Source: XYA12-FULL-58-9 sp001798605 (GTDB taxonomy: Bacteria; Myxococcota; XYA12-FULL-58-9). From it: a stretch of 9,904 bases of DNA. The DNA lies in NCBI GenBank assembly GCA_036736205.1, contig DAINMX010000241.1, forward strand, positions 1 through 9,904, read 5' to 3'. A program made the translations under genes and the position numbers. Below the pieces are notes generated by a model, which worked only from the letters and a program-made list of their open reading frames with translations, was not told the DNA's origin and made no database searches. Of the stretch, positions 6,949 through 9,904 are shown piece after piece; position 1 is the stretch's first letter; each line of letters starts with the position of its first letter.

Positions 6949-7941
6949 TCAGCGTAGCTGTGCGAGCTTGTATGGCGTTTTCGGCGGCACCGGCCTCAGC
7001 ACGAGAATGCCGAGTCGGTGTGTCTGACTCGTAACATAATGGGCAATGTCGGTTCTCGTTAGCACGACCCGTTGGTGGTAACTCGACGCGTGGAGATAGC
7101 GAGGTTTGCCTGCCATCACCCGGTCAACAAAGCCAACATGGCCGATCATCAACCCTGGATGTTTGTTGCTAACGATCGCCACCAAATCGCCGTTTTGGAG
7201 TTGGTCTTGAATCTTTGCCACGGTCCGTTTGTCGAGAACGTAGTGTTGTTGGCTGGAGAGCCTTGCTTCCACATCCAAGATTTGTGCTAGCTCAGTGGCA
7301 TCCGCCAATCCATCATACTCACGGGGGTGTTGGCTCATATAATTGAAGGGCTGAATCATCGGCTCCCCGCCCAACATTTCCGTCAAGCGCTCAATTCTGT
7401 CTCGTTTGTCGTTGTCCTCGATCCAATCGCTGAAATAATGAAGTCGTGAGGCATAACCGACCGGTTCGCCGTCTCTATACCGGGACGCCACAACCTCTCT
7501 GGCAAAACATTGCTCATTTGGCTGTCCTTGCCAAACGCAACGCGCGACGGCGATGGTTGATTCAACCAGCGACACACATTCAAAACGGCTGAGATCGACC
7601 CGCAGTTGCTCCGTTTCTTCGGCGTCGGGGTTCTTACGGACCCCACCGTAGCGCTGACCGATCTGCCAACGTCCGGCCCGCACAAGGAGGTCACCAAAGG
7701 TTTCGCCCGCTCTGCGCTGCCCCACCTTCTCGAACCATTTGCGAAGGAGGTGGGCTTGATATGGCCGCAAGGGGGGAACCACTTCGACATCCAGCTCTGC
7801 GGAATCGACCACAGACGGTTGGATCGGCGTTTCGGTCTGAATTGGAACTTCGGAGGCCCACTCATCCGCACTCGCCACACGGGGACCAAGCAAAGCCAAA
7901 GATGGGATACACAAAACGAGCCAATGGATTGCCAATGGCAT
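6949..7941 (-). CDS. secreted DUF1460 (NlpC/P60-superfamily) N-acetylmuramoyl-L-alanine amidase-like protein
   Basis: Protein of 330 residues with a Sec signal peptide (hydrophobic core about residues 4-20, likely cut after VASA at residue 25), so it acts in the periplasm or outside the cell. A poorly conserved linker (26-75) precedes a DUF1460-like catalytic domain. The domain shows the GDLLVRAGRWQIGQRYGG entry region, candidate nucleophile Cys122 in FECVSLVES, the family stretch YASRLHYFSDWIEDN (163-177), GDLVAIVSNK, and candidate catalytic His268 in GHVGFVD, with a further His284 (LHASS). Characterised DUF1460 proteins are cysteine amidases that cut the bond between N-acetylmuramic acid and L-alanine in muropeptides, so cell-wall turnover or recycling is the likely role. 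ATG 7941 was chosen because it gives a clean signal peptide and has GGAAGAAGG eight bases upstream; the frame stays open to 8142 but that extension does not look coding. The gene is convergent with the Clp-type gene and divergent from the lipoprotein gene. Family assignment is from remembered motifs, not a search. Confidence 0.87.
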   Translation of the reverse strand: MPLAIHWLVLCIPSLALLGPRVASADEWASEVPIQTETPIQPSVVDSAELDVEVVPPLRPYQAHLLRKWFEKVGQRRAGETFGDLLVRAGRWQIGQRYGGVRKNPDAEETEQLRVDLSRFECVSLVESTIAVARCVWQGQPNEQCFAREVVASRYRDGEPVGYASRLHYFSDWIEDNDKRDRIERLTEMLGGEPMIQPFNYMSQHPREYDGLADATELAQILDVEARLSSQQHYVLDKRTVAKIQDQLQNGDLVAIVSNKHPGLMIGHVGFVDRVMAGKPRYLHASSYHQRVVLTRTDIAHYVTSQTHRLGILVLRPVPPKTPYKLAQLR

Positions 7942-7949
7942 GGGCGCAA

Positions 7950-7958
7950 CCTTCTTCC
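7950..7958 (-). promoter_or_regulatory. ribosome binding site of the DUF1460 gene
   Basis: On the minus strand GGAAGAAGG lies eight bases upstream of the ATG at 7941. It supports this internal start over the longer open frame. Confidence 0.65.
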
Positions 7959-8053
7959 ATTTTGCCGAGAAAACTTCGCCCGACTGTTGTGGCGGATTAC
8001 CAGAGCCCCTTTCCCCTGGGCAAGAACAAAATCTGCCAAAATGGCGGGAGGGG

Positions 8054-8071
8054 AACCTCCTCAACGAGGTT
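8054..8071. repeat. short inverted repeat (hairpin) in the DUF1460 upstream region
   Basis: AACCTC and GAGGTT form a six-pair stem around a six-base loop (CTCAAC). No T-run follows on either strand, so it is not a standard terminator. It could be a protein-binding site or a leader hairpin upstream of the DUF1460 gene. Confidence 0.35.
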
Positions 8072-8158
8072 TGAAATCGCAACGGCCGTTCTTTGACGTG
8101 ACACGTGATGTCTGGATAACCGAACGTAGCGCAGTTTTTCACCGATGCCGATTTGTTA

Positions 8159-8194
8159 TCGAGAATAGTGGCCCTTGATGTCGAGAATTATGGC
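8159..8194. repeat. 14-base direct repeats spaced 22 bp apart
   Basis: TCGAGAATAGTGGC (8159-8172) and TCGAGAATTATGGC (8181-8194) match at 12 of 14 positions. The 22-bp phase is about two helical turns, which fits a two-site operator in the divergent promoter region. No regulator is identified. Confidence 0.4.
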
Positions 8195-8330
8195 GCGCCA
8201 ATCCTCCGGATAACCCGACCGCTTCGAGGACGGCGCGGATTGCCCTTCACATCGCAGATTTTGATTCGGGAATAGGGGCGTGCAAACCATGTACGTTAGC
8301 CGCGCAGCTTGTAGAATGGGAGAAGGAGAT

Positions 8331-8336
8331 AGGTGG
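8331..8336 (+). promoter_or_regulatory. ribosome binding site of the lipoprotein gene
   Basis: AGGTGG lies six bases upstream of ATG 8343, with a second purine-rich AAGGAGAT just before it (8323-8330). It is the best placed of the candidate sites and favours 8343 as the start. Confidence 0.45.
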
Positions 8337-8342
8337 ACTAAA

Positions 8343-9904
8343 ATGACGGCAGTCAGAGATTTTCTTTTGCGCGGTGAGTGTCCGCAGTGTCTCGCGAGGA
8401 GGGTGAAAGCCGGGGTCGTTCGAAGAGGCATGACTTTGTTGTACGGGGTCCTTTTCATTTCGGCGAGCCTCATCTCGGGGTGCCGGGGTATTATTTCAGG
8501 CAGGGGAGAGCTCCACTCACCTTGTACCGCGGGGGTGGTGATAGAAAAATGCAACTGTGGTGGGAGCCTTGTCGATACGGGCCACTGTTGCGATGGCGAA
8601 CACCAGACGAGCCCGTGTGGAGAGGTTCCCGACTGCGATTTGGGAGAAGTGTTTTTCGACTGCCGCTGCGGGGAGGAAGTGGTGAGCGTAGGTTATTGTT
8701 GCCGAGAGGTGCAGCAGACAGAGGCCTGCGCGTTCAAGGTCTACTACGTGAGCTCTTCCGAGGGAGCAGATGACAACACCGGCTTGTCTGCCGTGGCCCC
8801 CTGGAAGACCCTCGACATAGTGAACACGGCACCGCTCGGCGCGGGAGATGCGATCTTGTTCAAACGCGACGACAGGTGGAGCGGCACCGTGACAGTGAGC
8901 GCCTCCGGGACTGAGGGAAACCCCATCACGTACGGCGCTTATGAGGCGGGAGCGAAGCCGAAGATCTATGGCTCGGAGGAGATCACGGGGTGGACTTTGC
9001 ACTTGGGGAGTATCTACAAGGCAACTTTTGACACTCCCATCACGCAGCTCTTTGTGGAGGGTGTCAAGATGAGGCCCGCACGGCTTAGCAACACGGGCTA
9101 CAGCATCATCACATCCGTCCCTAGTCAGACGCAGTTCACCAGTGACGATTTGGATGCGGGTTTGGATTATGCGGACGCGCGCGTTCTGCTGCGAACGTCA
9201 AACTGGTATTCCATCATGCGCACCGTGGTCTTCTCAAGCTCCAAGACATTGACGCTCGATTCTGCCCCCGATGGAACCCTGGCGGCAAACCAAGGCTTTT
9301 TGTTGATGAACAAGCTTGAATTTTTGGATTCACAGGGAGAGTGGTATCAAGATACGGCCGAGGGCACTGTGTACCTTTGGTTCCCTGACGGAGTATCTCC
9401 AGAACACGCTAAGGTTCGGGGCTCGAGCATCTCCGATGGAATCTATCTTTACGCCAAGAGCCATGTCGCTCTTCGGAATCTCCACATTTTGCAACAGAAA
9501 GAGAAAGGAATTCGGGTAGGCAACGGTTGCCATGATTTGGAAATTACGGACAATCTCGTCGAGGGTCAGGAAAAACACGGCCTATGGGCTGAAGGAACCA
9601 ATGAGCGTGAGCTCATCGCGAATAACCATGTCGACGACTGCAATGGGATCGGCATCTACATGTGGATCAAAAACTCCATCGTTCGCGACAATACGGTCAC
9701 TCGGATTGGCGAATTCGAGAAGCTGGGGCTGCATGGTACGGCGCACGATAACGGCGGGACGGGGATGGAGATCAACGGGGATGGTAACACCATCGAATAC
9801 AACCGCGTTGTCGGTGTGAACTACAATGGCATCTTCTGGCGAGGCAATTCTCTTCTGCAATACAATTTCATCAAGGATTCTGGTTTGGTCAAAAGTGACG
9901 GGGG
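8343..9904 (+). CDS. lipoprotein with duplicated six-cysteine module and right-handed beta-helix domain (3' end cut)
   Basis: Open frame of 520 codons running off the window. Starting at 8343, a basic n-region leads to MTLLYGVLFISASLISGC (30-47), which ends in a lipobox (ISGC), so Cys47 is the likely lipidated residue and the protein is anchored in the envelope. Residues 61-129 hold two 32-residue cysteine-rich repeats. From about 132 the sequence is that of a carbohydrate-active-type parallel beta-helix. It opens with YYVSSS...GLSAVAPWKTL, continues with the stretch EWYQDTAEGTVYLWFPDG, and then has short rungs rich in N, G and I (for example LEITDNLVEG, IVRDNTVTRIG, NTIEYNRVVGVN). Such domains occur in polysaccharide lyases, epimerases and adhesins; I see no catalytic signature that picks one. 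Other in-frame starts are ATG 8289, 8316 and 8430 and GTG 8403. ATG 8430 would give the most usual short signal peptide but has its purine run only one base away. It is divergent from the DUF1460 gene. Confidence 0.88.
   Translation, partial: MTAVRDFLLRGECPQCLARRVKAGVVRRGMTLLYGVLFISASLISGCRGIISGRGELHSPCTAGVVIEKCNCGGSLVDTGHCCDGEHQTSPCGEVPDCDLGEVFFDCRCGEEVVSVGYCCREVQQTEACAFKVYYVSSSEGADDNTGLSAVAPWKTLDIVNTAPLGAGDAILFKRDDRWSGTVTVSASGTEGNPITYGAYEAGAKPKIYGSEEITGWTLHLGSIYKATFDTPITQLFVEGVKMRPARLSNTGYSIITSVPSQTQFTSDDLDAGLDYADARVLLRTSNWYSIMRTVVFSSSKTLTLDSAPDGTLAANQGFLLMNKLEFLDSQGEWYQDTAEGTVYLWFPDGVSPEHAKVRGSSISDGIYLYAKSHVALRNLHILQQKEKGIRVGNGCHDLEITDNLVEGQEKHGLWAEGTNERELIANNHVDDCNGIGIYMWIKNSIVRDNTVTRIGEFEKLGLHGTAHDNGGTGMEINGDGNTIEYNRVVGVNYNGIFWRGNSLLQYNFIKDSGLVKSDG
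8523..8729 (+). repeat. two tandem 32-residue six-cysteine repeats within the lipoprotein gene
   Basis: The repeats are 8523-8618 (residues 61-92) and 8634-8729 (residues 98-129), with a 111-base period and no length change. Both fit C-x2-G-x-V-x3-C-x-C-G-x3-V-x2-G-x-C-C-x4-Q-T-x2-C, with 13 of 32 residues identical including all six cysteines. Even numbers of cysteines in an exported protein suggest three disulfides per repeat. I do not recognise this as a named domain; the spacing does not fit EGF-like or simple knottin patterns. Confidence 0.8.

Larger units (their letters stand above)
7942..8342. other. 401-base divergent intergenic region
   Basis: Lies between the oppositely directed DUF1460 and lipoprotein genes and should hold both promoters. 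I cannot name a convincing -35/-10 pair for either. It contains an inverted repeat (8054-8071), a 10-bp palindrome AACGGCCGTT (8081-8090), a doubled ACGTGA (8096-8108) and a pair of 14-base direct repeats (8159-8194). The frame of the lipoprotein gene is open back to ATG 8289 and ATG 8316, so the last 54 bases could be coding. No RNA gene is recognised. Confidence 0.5.

Noticed and set aside
7942..8142. 67-residue N-terminal extension of the DUF1460 protein
   Set aside because: It would bury the signal peptide, has a low-quality composition, and a good ribosome binding site supports ATG 7941 instead.
8156..8554. 132-codon minus-strand frame spanning the intergenic region and the lipoprotein start
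   Set aside because: It runs antisense to the lipobox and first cysteine repeat, has no domain and no clear ribosome binding site.

Overview
The window carries five protein genes and looks like chromosomal DNA of a Gram-negative bacterium. Supporting signs are fairly GC-rich coding sequence, a membrane-spanning periplasmic-sensor kinase, a Sec signal peptide and a lipobox. The mix (a Cache-PAS hybrid kinase, a GAF-GGDEF protein, a divergent double-ring Clp ATPase and a cysteine-rich lipoprotein with a beta-helix) is the kind found in Myxococcota/Deltaproteobacteria or neighbouring lineages. That placement is inference only; no marker gene fixes it. I see no rRNA, tRNA, CRISPR, insertion sequence or phage gene.

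Layout: (1) 1-149 is upstream DNA that may hold a 26-codon ORF overlapping the next start by ATGA. (2) 150-2771 (+) is a hybrid sensor histidine kinase: membrane anchor, double-Cache-like periplasmic sensor, membrane segment, HAMP-like linker, PAS, HisKA, HATPase and receiver. (3) 2878-4074 (+), after a 106-base gap with a perfect 11-bp tandem repeat, is a GAF-GGDEF diguanylate cyclase with intact active and inhibitory sites. (4) 4197-6872 (+) is a two-ring Clp/HSP100 unfoldase with a long unusual N-terminal region and a leucine in the D1 pore loop where tyrosine is usual. (5) 6949-7941 (-), convergent with it, is a secreted DUF1460/NlpC-P60-type peptidoglycan amidase. (6) 7942-8342 is a 401-base divergent intergenic region with several short repeats and palindromes. 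(7) 8343-9904 (+, cut by the window end) is a lipoprotein with two six-cysteine repeats followed by a right-handed parallel beta-helix.

The first two genes form a plausible signalling pair: a membrane sensor kinase beside a c-di-GMP synthase. The cyclase has no receiver domain, so any link between them would be indirect. The Clp ATPase (cytoplasmic protein unfolding), the amidase (cell-wall turnover) and the beta-helix lipoprotein (surface or periplasmic, possibly polysaccharide-related) are separate transcription units with no visible functional link. The most novel-looking elements are the duplicated six-cysteine module of the lipoprotein and the modified N-terminus and pore loop of the Clp ATPase.
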